A DNA stretch of 64,000 nt from Gnetum montanum (lineage: Eukaryota > Streptophyta > Gnetopsida > Gnetales > Gnetaceae): positions 297,083-361,082 of the forward strand of contig MNCI01007868.1 of NCBI GenBank assembly GCA_015680685.1. The letters are read 5' to 3'. Below are positions 32,235 through 44,958 of this stretch, one piece after another. The notes below the pieces were generated by a model, which made no database searches, was not told the DNA's origin, and was given only the letters and a program-made list of their open reading frames with translations. A program made the translations under genes and the position numbers. Position 1 is the stretch's first letter. Every line of letters starts with the position of its first letter.

Positions 32235-32345
32235 TCATTTATAATAATAATAAATATTCATTATTACTGTAATCGTAACCATCACCATTTATAATAATAA
32301 TAAATATTCAATATTACCCACCATTTATAATAATAAATATTCATT
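32235..32345. repeat. AAT-rich tandem repeat
   Basis: Three copies of a unit of about 45 bp, CACCATTTATAATAATAATA plus AATATTCATTATTAC. Confidence 0.8.
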
Positions 32346-32369
32346 ATTATCCACGTCGGGCCTTACACG

Positions 32370-32617
32370 TGAGGGAATACGAAGAGATGAATGTGAAGCC
32401 CAAGGGTCAAGGGATGTCAATTGAATAGAGATTCGGCTCCCCTGTAGTGACTCTTTGGTTCCCTTGCATGTGGTGAGTGCATATGAGGAAATACAAAAAG
32501 ATGAATGGGAAGCTCAAGGGTTAGGGGGCATTAATTGAGTAGAGATTCAACTCCCCTGCACTGATTCTTTAGCTCCATGCATGTGGCACATGCGGGTGAG
32601 GGAATACGAAGAGATCA
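32370..32617. repeat. Tandem repeat, about 114-bp unit, 2.2 copies
   Basis: Units start TGAGGGAATACGAAGAGATG at 32,370, 32,484 and 32,597. Each contains a GGCTCCCCTGTAGTGACTC-like segment. A similar short segment recurs at 33,181. Confidence 0.85.
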
Positions 32618-32639
32618 AACTAAATTGGCACTGTAACAT

Positions 32640-34430
32640 ATATTTGTAATGCATATTCATTCGTGGAGATATAAAAAATTATGTTACAAATGCATAAATA
32701 ATGTTATTATTATATCACAGGCTTTTGTATATTGACATTATTATTACAATGGACAAGATATGAATGATGCTAACACCTCATTCATAACTATTATATTATA
32801 ATTATTGTGGAATCCAATAAATGTTATGAGATTATTATAATTAGAGCAATAATCTATAGTTATAATTTGAGATATTATGGATTATAAGATTCATTCGAAC
32901 GGTAAACATTTCATAATAAATAAAGCAAATATATGATGAAATATTACTCATAATCCATAATTTTAGAGATATCATTCATTCATTCATAATGCTAACCCAT
33001 AATGATTATATCTCGGTTAACATTATCTATAAGATATATATAATGAAATGATTATAAATAACCGACTTTATTTATGATGAAATGTTTATAATCATTATAT
33101 ATAATCATTTATGTTTATGATTATAAATATATCATTATATATAACTGAGATTATGAATAATCGAGATAAATATAATCATTGGCTCCCCTACAGTGACTCC
33201 TTGGCTAGGGAAGATTTATAAATAATTGGTTATTTATGATTATGGCAAGACATGTGCATTGGCAGAGAGCTCATCATCGTTTTCCTTGACATTAACTAGG
33301 ATTATCATAGCATGATCTTGCCGAAGATCTTCCTAGGGTCTAGGATGCCAGAGGTGTAGAAGTTATTATTTTTAAAATTTACCAAGTTAACAACCATATC
33401 ATCCATTAGATTCCATCAATCAAAGAATATGTACATAGAGAAAAGGCCTCACTGCATGCGAGAAGGCAAGAAGAAATTATCAAATTTGAACTCTTTAAGT
33501 CATTCCAATAAGAAGGAAAAATTGTTAAAATTATGATGGAAGTCAGGCCGACATCTCAAATTGTTTAATAATTTTCATGTGCTAGCAAAAATGCTAATGC
33601 TTTTGCATTTTATGAAAATGCATATTGCAAACGAAAAAGAAATCACAATCGTAACAACTGAATGCATCTACTCCATGGTTACTACTGAATTTCAAAGCAC
33701 AGCCATAGAAATGATAAAACCTACACAAAATATACAATGAGATAAAGAGAAAATGAACTTACAAATGTTCCTTTACATTGAAAAAGGATGTAGCAAAAAA
33801 AGATTACTCAAGATAGTAGTAGAAAATTACAATTTCAGAATTCCCTGCCACTCCAAAAAGCATTGAAAGAAGAATAGAACCAAACTTTTAAATGTTTTTG
33901 CATTGGGAATGCAAATGTATAAGAAGGCATGCTAAGTACTGATGACAAAAGAGCTAAGCTTGAAGTGAAACTATGAAAATTGCACAAAATCATCAAAATG
34001 TAATGTTCAACACGTTACAATTCACTATAAAAAATTAACAAAAGCACACATAAAAAGACTGGTAAAAAGTTTGTTTCTAAAAAGAGATTCCAATAACCAA
34101 AGGCTATTGTTGACACAGAAACTTCAGAAGACCCTTCCCCTTAGGTTGTAGCTTCAACTTTAGCCATTACCGTCTTTCCTTGAATGCCTTTGGCTCTACC
34201 CCTCATTCTGCCTCTACTTGCAAAATTTTATGCTTAAAACATGCATTCAAACAAAGCTACTCAAGAAACATATGATCCTAATTCATATATAAATTTTATC
34301 CAAAAAAAAGAAACCTAAATGAAGGGATCTTTTAGCTATTATAACAAAAATTGTATTATGACTATCCATGATGTGTGCATGTCGTGGCCCTCGGTGTTAA
34401 TCAAAGATGCAGCAAGGGTTGACTGGCCTA
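32640..34430. other. AT-rich non-coding region
   Basis: 32,640-33,240 is very AT-rich with many ATAATCATTATAT-type inverted repeats. 33,240-34,430 shows no coding pattern, RNA gene or repeat that I recognise. Confidence 0.5.
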
Positions 34431-34688
34431 CTACCTTATTACTGCCTTGGTTGAAGAAGCGCATGCCGATGAGCTTGTTATTGCAGCTGAAGCATGGGTC
34501 ACCATCACAGGTGCCTTTTTAATGCTCTGGCAGAGCTCCAAAGCTAGCATCATCAAAGCTGGTTTGGTTGGGCCAGGTGGCCTGCAGCAGCAGTTGCAGA
34601 CAGAGATGGAGATAGAATGGAAATGGAATTCCCATTCCCATTCCCATTCTGCATTTGGTTGCATTTGGCCTTTTTATGTGTGTAGCGG

Positions 34689-34775
34689 AAATATGAAAAG
34701 CTATGGCTCTTTGGTTCACATTCTGTGCAACGAGAATACGAAAAGCTGTGGCTCTTTGGTTCACATTCTTTGGCT
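34689..34775. repeat. 46-bp tandem duplication
   Basis: AATATGAAAAGCTATGGCTC plus TTTGGTTCACATTCT occurs at 34,689 and again, slightly changed, at 34,735. Short open frames here on both strands look spurious. Confidence 0.85.
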
Positions 34776-35229
34776 CTATGTATCACGGGTAACCCTACAT
34801 GTTTTCTATACCATGTCATCCATTAGCGTAGATGTGACACCCTTGTGGTTGTCTATGCACCGTGTGGTGCAGATTGGTCGCAACGACGGTTCCTCTGAAA
34901 CCCAGCAGGATGAAAGCCTCTAACCACTTACTGTATCGCGATTACTTCATTAACTATGCTATGCTACCTGTGTCTTGTGTGGCATAGCAAACCCCTCAAT
35001 GTAATAGTCCTTCTTAGCATAGCAGTAATAGCAATGAAGGAAGCCAGCTTCCGACACTCCCTAGCATACCCACTTTTAGTCTATCTTTCTTATAATTTTC
35101 ATTTTTACAACAAAAAATGATTCCCACAACAATTACCATCCCCACCTCAGGCCTAAAGGTTCCATACTCTATCCAACATGTGACAGGTCCCGAGAGACCA
35201 CCCAACCTAGTGCTAGCATCACGACAGTC

Positions 35230-37970
35230 CCTTAAGCTACGACACTTGTCACCCGAGCATTTGGTGCAAGACGCAAAGTAATATGACTTCCTTTGTGCAA
35301 AGGTCCAAGTGAATCTGCCCTTGGGCTGCTAAGAACTTAAGGATAAATGTAACTTTGAGTTCCTTCACTGAAACAAGAGGGAATTCATCCCTACCCCTAA
35401 CGTTACCATCCCCCTGATGGAAGCGTATTAATGGGTGTTAAACTAGTTGATGCGAGTGAGTAGGTCTAGGGAACAGGACACAGGATCCCATTACGATGAA
35501 GCATTTCAAGATGGGCAGGAAGACTTAGACTCCCACTCCGAAGGTGATGGCTAGACCTACACCATGGCTATCCCTTCTACTATGGTCTTCCAATCAAACC
35601 CACTCTTCTCATATGCCCCCTTCATGGTCGCCACAACCCACACCTTTGTCAGCCATGGGCAGCCATCCTGTACTTTCAACATACCAGCAAGTGGATCCTT
35701 TAACCTCTTTCCCAGTTACCCTCCCTTCCCAATCTATCCCAGCAGTGTATCCAATGTCAGTCATGGCTATGCTGCAATATGTGCACACTTTGCCCATGTC
35801 ACAATCGCATGTAAGCTTTACTCCTAGTCCATCGTCTGCACCCGTCCCACCACTAGTAGCAGACCCAGTCTCAACCATGTGGTGGGCACCAGCCACCTCT
35901 CTCCCTACTGCACAACCATCTTAGATGTTGCATTACATCCACCACAAAATGTACCAAGTCCCACAGGTGGTGCAACGAAACATCGGGTTGTGGGTTGCCC
36001 CGTCGACTGGGCAAGTAGCCAACCCCATGACGCCACCAATGGCCATCACCCCAACAGCACCACCCACTAGGTGGTGGACTGCCCAAGCAACACCACTTGC
36101 TAGAGTAGCTCCAACGATGCCTCTCATGGGGCAGGCCACCACCCCAATAGCGTCGCACGTGATGGCTATTTAGGTAGCCCCACAACTGCCTACAACATCT
36201 GAGGGTCTAGATCAAGCTTTCCAACTCATCTAGATCCTAGCTGAAGAAATCAAATAGCTTAAAGCCATTAGTTCTGACACCATACAGGTCATGAACTTTT
36301 ACCATGACGACCCCATCAGCTTAGCCATGCCTATGCTCACACTGCCCCCTAGGGTCCCACTCCCCCAATTTAGAAAATACAACAGGGAGGACGACCCTAA
36401 CGTGCACTTGGTAATGTTCAGGTCCAAATCTCTACTACTGCAACCATGGCCACACACCATCATCCATGTCTTTGCCATGTCTCTAATAGGAAAAGCTCTG
36501 GATTGGTACTACACACTCCCGCATGCCTGCATTTCCACCCTAGAGGAGCTGTTAAGCCAATTTGTGACCTGCTTCAAATACAACCTAAAATTGGAGTTCA
36601 CGCTGGACTAGCTCATGAGCGTCAAGCAGGATCCGCTAGAATCTGTGTAGAGGTTCATACAACGGTGGAGTGCAACCTTGAATGAGATATGCAAGCCTAT
36701 CACTGAGGCCCACTTGCTGGCCATTTTTAAGGGAGTGGTAAATGAATTTATTAAGTTTAAGCTCTATTACTTGGCCCCACACTCCCTCAGCCAAGCCTTC
36801 ACTTAGACCAAAAGCATCTAGGATGCAGTTGAAGCTAGCAAAGACCCACCCTATGTCATATACAAAAATGCACACATCAAAAAGACAAAGAGAAGGACAA
36901 GGCCGCAATAGCCATGATGGCCATTGTGGCCAATGAGACCAAGTCCAACAACAAAAAGGCCACTACAACACCCAACATAGCCAACACCACACCTAGCTCA
37001 AGCAACACTAGTCAGCCCTCAACATCAACACCTATGACACCAACCTAGCCTAGGTCCAACTTTGAGCACAAAGATTGCTCCAAGTATACCCCCTTACCCA
37101 TTAAGCCTTTGGAACTTCTGAAGCAACTGTTGGAAACTGGGTGTATACAACATAAAAAGATGTCGGAGGAAGTGATCAAACGTCATCAACAATACTACAA
37201 ACTTCTTAGGAACCCCTCCTTGGCCACATCTAATGAGCCACTAGTCCCTAAGAACTTCAGGCTAGAACGTTTCTATGACTATCACCAACTCTGTGGTCAT
37301 GATACAGACTATTGCCTGGCATTGAAAGATGACATCCAATGGATGAATGATCAAGGAAAATTGATCTTGGACTAAAGTAGTCCCATTTGCCCTAAAAATT
37401 AATCAATGCATATTTACAAGGACCCCCTGAACATTAACAACATGAGGTACACAATCAATGTTATTGGCATTGACAACAATCCAAAACCATCACAGTAATT
37501 GTTCGTGGTGTGTGTGCCTTCTTGTAATGTAGAAATGCCAACAACAAAGAAAATAACAACAATGTCACAAGCTCTGTTTGTCCTTAAAGTTCCTCATCAA
37601 ACATCCACCCCTACTCCCTTTGTGCTCAAAGTTGCACCACCACCCGTGCTGACACAACAGGCATCATTCATCATTAAGGTGCTAAAACAGCCAAGCCTCT
37701 CTACCACCCAAATCCAAAAAACAAAAATTGTACCACAGCCTCCCCATCCAAAAAAATGGGAAGAGTGTTTAGCAGACAATATGGCTAAGGAACATACAAC
37801 ATTAGGTCCCCCCAAGCCTACCCCCTTGGCCTCAAAGCCCATGGCCCCTTCATCATCAACAATTGATAACAATGCACGCACGCAACCATCACCTTCCCAC
37901 CCGAGAAAGCCTAGTTCTCAACCTAAAATTGCCCACCCTTGGGAGATTCGTCTCCTAGGATGAATGGAGG
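35230..37970 (+). pseudogene. T2 gag
   Basis: The N-terminal block YDFLCAKVQVNL...FIPT...TIPL at 35,270-35,430 matches T1. A Pro/Ser-rich stretch follows (35,560-36,170), then the gag core from 36,291 (MNFYHDDPISLAMPMLTLPP, LDWYYTLPHACISTLEELLS, CFKYNLKLEF), broken by stops at 36,609 and later, with FKGVVNEFIKFKLYYLAPH near 36,735. The zinc-knuckle-like YDYHQLCGHDTDYC lies at about 37,270-37,315. FVLKVPH/FVLKVAPPP/FIIKVLKQ repeats are at 37,580-37,700. Many stops are present. Confidence 0.82.
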
Positions 37971-38029
37971 AGGAAAGGGGTAACAAACAGCAAAATGGCG
38001 AGAAGGATCTTCTCAATGCCCTTACACAA

Positions 38030-38900
38030 GTCAAATAGGCCTTGAAGCAGAAAAACACAACTTTGAGCCTGTATGACTTGATAATGACTTCCATGGTGCA
38101 CCGCAAGGCCATGGTTTGCATGTTAACATCCACCCCGGTTAACGAAAACATGTTGGCTAAGGAGAAAGCAATCCATGTTATCATGCTTCCCTCTACAACC
38201 GAAGAATCGTAGCCAACTTAGTTGACATTTCATGATAAGTCCATTAAGGATGACCCTGAGAAGGGTTAGGTGACAATAGCACCCATATTCCTCACAATTC
38301 AAGTTAGCCAGTACAATATCCAAAGGGTACACATTGATGATGGGGCTGCTACAAATGTTATTCTATTTCCCATAGTGGAAAAATTAGGCTTGGTCAATCA
38401 AATCAAGCCCATGGTAGCTTTCTGCTTGAAATCGTTCAATGGGGCATGTGTAGTGGTAAAAGGAACTGTTCACATTAATTTTTTGGTAGGGGACCAGTTC
38501 CCCACAAGCGTGGTGTTCATCATGGTAGAAGAGATGCTCGAGTTCAACCTAATCTTGGGGAGGTCATGGTTAGCCCAATTAAGGACTCTCTCTTCATCCA
38601 TACATCAAGAGATTCACCTACCCTACGTGGCTGGTGAAGTGGTGATCTATGGTGAGGAAGTGGCTGCCCAAGCAATAAACAATGTTAACATGGAGCAGGT
38701 CTTAGAGATAGTAATCTTTGAGAATAAAGCATCTATTTGTATTGAAACCACTTGTTTGACTAATGAGTCAGCCAAAAATGCTGACTCAAATAAAGAAACT
38801 ACATGGGCCAAGTTGCCTTTCTAGGTGGTAGACAACGACATAGAAGAATACCACAATAAAGCCTCTCGGCCATATGCTTCACCTAGCCCACAAAGGGTTA
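38030..38900 (+). pseudogene. T2 conserved gag tail and protease
   Basis: SLYDLIMTSMVHRKAMVCML at about 38,060 is the block shared with T1 and T5. The protease, open from 38,270 to 38,824, has VHIDDGAATNVILFPIVEKL, SFNGACVVVKGT, EFNLILGRSWLAQL and SSIHQEIHLPYVAGEVVIYG. The D-D-G active site is the family form. It ends WAKLPF, as T1 ends WAELPF, then a stop. Confidence 0.85.
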
Positions 38901-38959
38901 TAAAAAAACTACATAATTAGAGATTACCTCTAGTTCAACTCCATAAATCCTTAGCTTCA

Positions 38960-39190
38960 TATCTCCTTCTATCTTAATTTTAGCATTACGTTTACTGTTT
39001 ACATTATGTTCACTTTTAGCACCACGTTTACTATTTGCATTATGTTCATTTCTTTTGGCATTAGAATCACTATTTACATTACTTTAATTCTTTGCATCCC
39101 ATTGACTATTCACATTCACATCATGTCCACTATTTACATTATGTCCACCGTTTACACCAGGGTTGTTTCTTGCATTGGTTAAACTACTGC
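38960..39190. repeat. Degenerate TTTACATTATGTTCAC repeat
   Basis: Units such as TTTACATTATGTTCACTTTT, CACGTTTACTATTTGCATTA and CACTATTTACATTATGTCCA recur about every 25 bases after the T2 protease, before cluster A. Confidence 0.65.
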
Positions 39191-39355
39191 TACGGCCCAG
39201 AATGGCCTTAAACTACCATTGCGGCCCGCTAAGGCCTAAAAATTCCCACTCCACTTCTCAAAAAAATAGACAAAAATAAAAAAAAAATTTCATTAAGCAA
39301 TGACCCGAAATGGCCTTAAACTATTGTTGTGGCCCAAAATGGCCTAAAAGTAAAA
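39191..39355 (+). repeat. T2 cluster A
   Basis: Four units: ACGGCCCAGAATGGCCTTAA, GCGGCCCGCTAAGGCCTAAA, TGACCCGAAATGGCCTTAAA and TGGCCCAAAATGGCCTAAAA, close to the T1 cluster A units. Confidence 0.8.
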
Positions 39356-40550
39356 TGAGAAGCTCCCAAGGGGTCCAAAAAGAAAAAAAAATAAAAATAA
39401 ATATAACACATTAATCAAAGTGAAATAAATTATTTCACATTATATTCTTCATTCTATGTTAGTTAATAATGTTTACAAAAAAATTAAATTCAAAGAAAAA
39501 AAAATCTTTCGCCGCCACGCTATGAATCTTCGCCAGCATTACCACGGGGTCCTGTGTCTCCATTTGGATCCTACATAAGGCAAAAAATACAACAATGAAC
39601 CAAAACTACAGCAAAGACTTTCATAAAATGAACTATTACACAACAAAAAAGTGACTAACCTAAGATGGCCCCGCGTCCATTTTAGAGGGTATCCAATCCA
39701 TGCCAGCCGCAAGATGTTGTAGGATCTCCTCCTCAGTGAGGTTGGCCCAATTCCCATCCCCTAGATCAACGCTTGTTGCAACCTTCCCCTTTTCCACAGC
39801 TATCCATCTTGGCGGTCCTAGCGAAAAGGTGGCAGTGGTGGTCTCCTCGGTAGGAAGGGTCATTTTCCTTTCAGGAGTTGCATGAACTTCTCATAGGCCC
39901 CAGAAGCGCCAATGAAATCAAGGAATAGCTTATGGGTATGCAACTCAATAGCATCATCCCAATATTGTTTACGATAGGCGACATGTTCCATCTTATACAT
40001 ATTTTTATGTTTCTTTTGTGCCTATCCCCATTCGTAAACCTTTGCACTATAATCCTTCTAGTCTTGGTTCTTCTAGGCCAGAAGGTCCATCTGCATGTGC
40101 TATTTAATAATCTTGCGAGTGGCCTCATTTTTTCTCCATATAGTTGTTCAATATCTTGCATAGTCAATAACAATCATACACCAACTGCCATCGCTAGTGT
40201 CACGGGCCAACAAAAATTCATTCTTAGATCAGCGGTCCCCCAACTCAGTGATTAGGTTGGCCTTCCCTTTCTCAAGTTTCTGTACTCGCTTCTAGGGTTC
40301 CTCATGCACATGCCTACACTCCCATAAGGAGTGTGCCAAGTACAATGCACATTTACTTGCTTCATCATATATGGGACGAGGTACCTCGACTACCTCTAGC
40401 AGAAGTTCAGGTACAACATTGACTTCAAAAGTTTGCCTAAGATCCCACTTAAGACAAGAGGCTGCCAATCATACATGGGAGAGAATTAGTCATGGTGACA
40501 TAGCAAAAATGCAACAACGTAAAGAGCCTAATGTAGTAACTACAACGTAC

Positions 40551-40689
40551 CTATCTCAGGATTGATGCCTTAGGCCATCGATCATGTCATTGACCACCCC
40601 CTCCATAAAAGTGAATTTGTCGAGGGTCTTGGTCCAAGGTCAGAGACAAATTGAGGAAGAAGGGTTAGTGGCATCAATAGTGGTGTCCA
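40551..40689 (-). CDS. aORF-T2 exon 6
   Basis: After the acceptor ATTGTGTAG the frame encodes a Thr-rich lead and WTKTLDKFTFMEGVVNDMID, donor ATAG|GTACG. The T1 and T3 exons end with the same block and a donor at the same place. Confidence 0.75.
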
Positions 40690-41157
40690 CTACACAATAA
40701 AACATGTTAGCAATGATGAAGAGGATAACAACAATGCTGATGAGAAAGAACATAAGCAACAATGCAAAGCTCCCACCCAGTAAACCCTCAGGGGTGATAG
40801 TAGGGGGATCACCCATCAATGCATTGTCAAGAAAGTGGTCAAACTCACCAATATCAAATTTCAGCCCCTCTCCTTCCAGCTAACTCAAAAGTGTAGCGGC
40901 ATCCTCAACACTCATGTGTCCTTCAAGCACTGAAGCACATTCTACGAAAAGGTCATTGACAAGGGCCTCTTCCTCTATGGCAGGGGCCTCTTCTTCTGTG
41001 GCTAGGGCCTCTTCCTCCTCTTCAGCAAGTGCCCTTGCTCTAGGGGCTAGATCCTCTTCCCCTTCTTCTTCTTATTTTGATAAAACACGATCACAGTAAG
41101 TAGGATACTCCAACTTAAAACAGGCGCTATGCTAACAAAATAATTAAGCACACTCAC

Positions 41158-42216
41158 CAACTGGGGGTTACACCCTGCAGACTTTGATTCATAGCTATTT
41201 CCCCCTTTCTTCATTTGTACAAGGAGGTTCTTTCGTAGGATGAGACTTCTTATGTTGTAGCCTAGCTTTCACAGTTTCTACAATGAGGTGTGTCCCACTT
41301 AACACATTGCTTGTGTTAATGGGAGGCGCCTCTCCCACACTATCCCAGTAACAAAAGGGTTGTGCCACCCAATCCCTCGTCATTATTGAATGTTATTCCC
41401 TGATAGCTTTCGAGTGGTCTTGGGATTGGGTGCTATAAAAAACCTAGCAAATCCATGGCTTAGATATCTAGTTACGATCTTGCTATACCCAGGTGCCATT
41501 TTCACAGACCACTAGGAATTCCGCAAACCATTGTAGGCAAGCTACGAAGAAGGTGTAATGCACATTGAAATAGGAGTCAAGCTTCTCACAAAGCCGAACC
41601 ATTTCAGCGTGCAAGGCTTCAGAGAGGTACTTGGCCTAGTTGTAATGGGTCCCTTCTTCCATGACCTCCCTCATTATCTAGGCCTGCTGTACTCCAAGGA
41701 TTTTTCCTTGGGAGAGTAGCTTAGGGAAGGCATGGGTATAGAAGACAGGGTAAACCATTTGGGCCACCGCTAGCTTGACCTTGTGGATGTAAATCCCCTT
41801 TCAGTCCTTGCTTATCCCTAGCCATTCCTCAATATCCCCTTGATGGTTTGCATCTTTGCTAGATTTTTCTCCTACAGGGAGACCATCAAAAGGAACACTG
41901 AAAAGATCTACAAATAGTTGGTCATTAATTTCGAACACCACCCACACATTGTGAATACTTGTGCCGAAGTGGTTAACCTTCTCGGAGAAGGAATCAGCTA
42001 GGAAAAGCATTTCTGTAGTCAGGACACTTGGGTTTACAACCAAAAATAAATCCATGAGCCTAGCCTCCTGAATGTTGTGAACAAAGGTGGTTGGGGCCCC
42101 ATTGCAAAGCCAACGCTAAGTCTCGTATACCTCCCTGTACTTGAAGAAAAGGTTGGTCACGTCATGCCTAGAGGTAATCACTGTAACCTCTTGGGATTCG
42201 CTCATTACTACAATAG
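41158..42216 (-). CDS. aORF-T2 exon 4
   Basis: Encodes MSESQEVTVITSRHD, YREVYET, LMDLFLVVNPSVLTTEMLFL, FVDLFSVPFDGLPVGE, IEEWLGISKD, then VYPVFYTHAFPKLLSQGKIL, FFVACLQWFAEFLVV, and a basic TVKARLQHKKSHPTKEPP near the donor. Block order and exon length (1,059 bp) match T1 and T3 exon 4. Confidence 0.78.
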
Positions 42217-42656
42217 CTAGCAAAAAAAATTAGCAAAGGCAAAAGCAGATCATCACTTGAACACATAAGAACAAATGCACGGTTTAACATACAACGTTTA
42301 AATGATGTAGGAAATGGTAGAAGTTCCACCAAAATGTCTTCTATGGTAATCGGTCAGCAAGATGCCCATTTGCTATCCAACCAACCAACTTCTTTATATT
42401 TCCCATAGAACTTGGAATACTTGCTTGGATAGGCTTTGAAATCAAGCCCAAGTTATTCTATAACACCGGCACACACGTTCTCAGTAGAGGAGAACTCTTG
42501 CAAAGCCGTATGGGCCAATGCCAAGGTATCCGTGTTATCGTGAAGACCATTCTCATCAATATAAAACCTGGAAACACACATAAGAATATAATAAGCATTT
42601 TTTGCTAGAGAAAATAAAATCATACAACATGTTTAAAACACCTTCACAGAACTCAC

Positions 42657-43105
42657 CTGCCAGCAAAGTAAATGATTCCAGGTGGGTTCTGAAAGCAAGT
42701 GCCCATGTGACGGGCAACATATAACATGTTGTATAAATGGTAGCATTTGTATTCAGGCATGTCCCAGATCCAACTTAGGCACCTCAAGCCCCTTGAGTGC
42801 TGGTTTGAGCCTTCTGCCCCTTCACCACCCTCAATCGACCCATCATCCATGAACTTCAGAATGCCCTAGTTCACCCGAGGCAACAACATTTCTCTAAGTA
42901 CAGCGGCTATTTCAGCTGATAAGTGTGACCACACAATCACACTAAAATGGCAAAAGAGGAACTCCAGGAAGTCCCATGCACCTTCCCAGAACTAGACTGC
43001 CTACTACCCTACCCGTGCATGGGGAGGGGGGATGTTGGCCATAGGTTCATTTAGGCAGCATAGGACTCCTACAAGCTCAAGGACGATTAGAACAGGTTTC
43101 AACAT
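42657..43105 (-). CDS. aORF-T2 exon 2 (NIF-like)
   Basis: Encodes LKPVLIVLELVGVLCC, then FLEFLFCHFSVIVWSHLSAE, and ends YNMLYVARHMGTCFQNPPGI plus IYFAGR, donor AG|GTGAGT with the in-frame TGA in the intron. FSVIVWSHLS is nearly identical to FSVVIWSHLS in T1. Catalytic aspartates are absent here too. Four stops lie in the exon. Confidence 0.75.
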
Positions 43106-43149
43106 GACCCTCCATGACAAAGCACTAAATGTTAGCATTGTGTTCAAGT

Positions 43150-44100
43150 AATGATTACTAATGTAGCATAGCATAACCATCTGTTTACAAATTTTCCTTT
43201 AGCATAAAAAAATATTTCCTTGATAAAATAGAGTTAAACATTGCATGTAGCGTAGCAAAGTGTCATACATAGCGTAGCATAGCAACTACACCCCACGTAG
43301 CGTAGCATAGTGGGTGCACTCTACGATGTAACAGTTATACACTGCACAACATAGCATAGCAAACATGCCTTGTACATCATAACGTAATAGTTCCACTTTC
43401 GCACAAGGGTAGCAGCTGCGTTACGTGCAATGTAGCAGGACGACTACACCTCATGCAACGCAGCAACGAAACAAGTACAACAAGCACAACATGTATTAGA
43501 CATGTAACAATGCAATAAGAAAAACACTATAATAAGCATTGCAGAGTAGAAAATTTATCAATGTAGCAAATTTAGTAGCATAACAGTATAGCAAATTTAA
43601 CAACATAGCAACGTTACAAGTTTAATAGTATAGTAGCGTAATAGATTGCCAGCTTAACAGACTAACGGGCCTATCAATGTAACAGCGTAGGATAACAACA
43701 ACAAAAATGTAACAGTGTAACAACACAAACAAAAAAGAACTCATAGCGTCCTCGTTGTCTTGACCCTATCCTATCGCATGAAACATAGCTCATGCTATGC
43801 TACATCAGGCCTGTGTTACGCTACCTCAAAACTTCACAAACAAAAAATCCCTTTGAAGGGTGGTATGCTATGCTGAGCATGCGCTACACTGCTCAGAACT
43901 GCCCAAACCCCTGCGATAACATAGTAACCATTCTTAACAATGGTGGCTAGGGTAGTGCCATGCGTAATCGTAGTGTAGCAACCATACAACTGCTGCAGCC
44001 AAAGTGGTGATAGCCACAGCGTAGCGGCCAAAACGGCAACAAAAGTAATAACAACAGTTGTAGCAATGATGGCTATGATGAAAAAAATAGTAATAGCAAT
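43150..44100. repeat. T2 motif cluster in aORF intron 1 (TAGCGTAGC)
   Basis: Dozens of copies of GTAGCGTAGCATAGC and variants such as GTAGCAAATTTAGTAGC and CAGCGTAGC. The same motif, often as a long palindrome, fills the U3 of the T2 3' LTR (50,580-51,420). Confidence 0.85.
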
Positions 44101-44404
44101 GGCAATATAACCTAATACATCACATGCTAAAAACGACGGTAGTGTAATGACTTACCATGCAGATGGAGCCTCTTGCCACTTCTCGACATGTGCCTTGGAT
44201 AAGCGTCCCAGAGTGTCCCTTACTTCATCCACCTTGGCAAGTCCTCAATGCCTACATTCGCTTTTGCATGTCATTACCTTGTTTGCAAATTGGCTCTATC
44301 AACTGCTATGCTACGCTTGTTATACTCTCTCTCTGTTCGACCACGCTACGCTTTGAGTATGGGCTTTGACAATGAAAATGACAAGTTTACCAGGGGGTAA
44401 TCCC

Positions 44405-44414
44405 CTATTTATAG
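44405..44414 (-). promoter_or_regulatory. TATA box of aORF-T2
   Basis: The minus strand reads GACTATAAATAGGGGATTAC, a textbook plant TATA box, 110-250 bases upstream of exon 1 and just downstream of TAGCATAGC motifs at 44,470-44,590. Confidence 0.7.
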
Positions 44415-44416
44415 TC

Positions 44417-44557
44417 GACGCGGTAAAACACTTGTCGGTTTCATGTCCCGAGTAACACGAGACACCTCTGTAGCATAGCACTACTANGACGCGGTAAAAC
44501 ACTTGTCGGTTTCATGTCCCGAGTAACACGAGACACCTCTGTAGCATAGCACTACTA
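44417..44557. other. 70-bp exact duplication around a single N, likely assembly artefact
   Basis: 44,417-44,486 and 44,488-44,557 are identical and are separated by one N at 44,487. This is what a scaffolder produces when overlapping contig ends are joined without merging. Confidence 0.8.
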
Positions 44558-44639
44558 TAGTGTAGTCCCACTACAGCGTAGCACTCATCAAAAACATAGT
44601 AAGTGGGTCCACCAAAATTTTCACTCTATATTTACAAAT

Positions 44640-44875
44640 TTTAAACCTATTAATTGTCTGCAAAGACCTTAAACTAGCAATTTTAAGCTACAATGTAGCC
44701 CAGTGACAATTCACCATGACCTTAAACTGGCAATTTTAGCATTCATTTTACATTTTAGACCAAAATTTACATTATTACGGTCCACTACGACCTTAAACTG
44801 GCAACCTTAACCTACTGTACATTCTAAACCTATTAGTGGTCTGCTAAGACCTTAAACTGGAAATTTCTTATGTTG
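44640..44875 (+). repeat. T2 cluster B
   Basis: Four clear units ending in CTTAAACTRG, for example GTCTGCAAAGACCTTAAACT plus AGC and GGTCCACTACGACCTTAAAC plus TGGC. Confidence 0.85.
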
Positions 44876-44958
44876 CATTATTGCTTTACACATATTCATT
44901 GCATGTTACTGCTTCAAACATGTATCACTTGACTTGGTTTATTTGCTTATTGTGACAG

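Larger units (their letters stand above)
39520..44300 (-). pseudogene. aORF-T2: spliced antisense gene inside T2
   Basis: Exons on the minus strand: E1 about 44,290-44,155 (donor GTAAGT), E2 about 43,105-42,657 (donor GTGAGT), E3 42,567 to about 42,300 (acceptor GTTTCCAG), E4 42,216-41,158 (acceptor TTTTGCTAG, donor GTGAGTG), E5 41,070 to about 40,790, E6 40,689-40,551 (acceptor GTGTAG, donor GTACG), E7 40,447-39,660, E8 39,570-39,520. Introns except the first are 85-105 bp, as in T1, and the phases at E2-E3 and E7-E8 agree with the other copies. Several stops are present, including a TAG in place of a serine codon at the end of E7. A TATA box lies upstream. Confidence 0.8.

Noticed and set aside
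34611-34665. CCCATT repeat with GGAATTCC centre as a transposon terminal inverted repeat
   Set aside because: A short inverted word only. No partner end or target duplication found.
34447-34923. 158-codon plus-strand frame, longest outside elements
   Set aside because: Contains the 46-bp tandem repeat and a HSHSHS run from CCCATT repeats. No recognisable domain; could be chance.
35544-36185. Several overlapping long frames on both strands
   Set aside because: They overlap the Pro/Ser-rich part of T2 gag. Low-complexity composition opens other frames.
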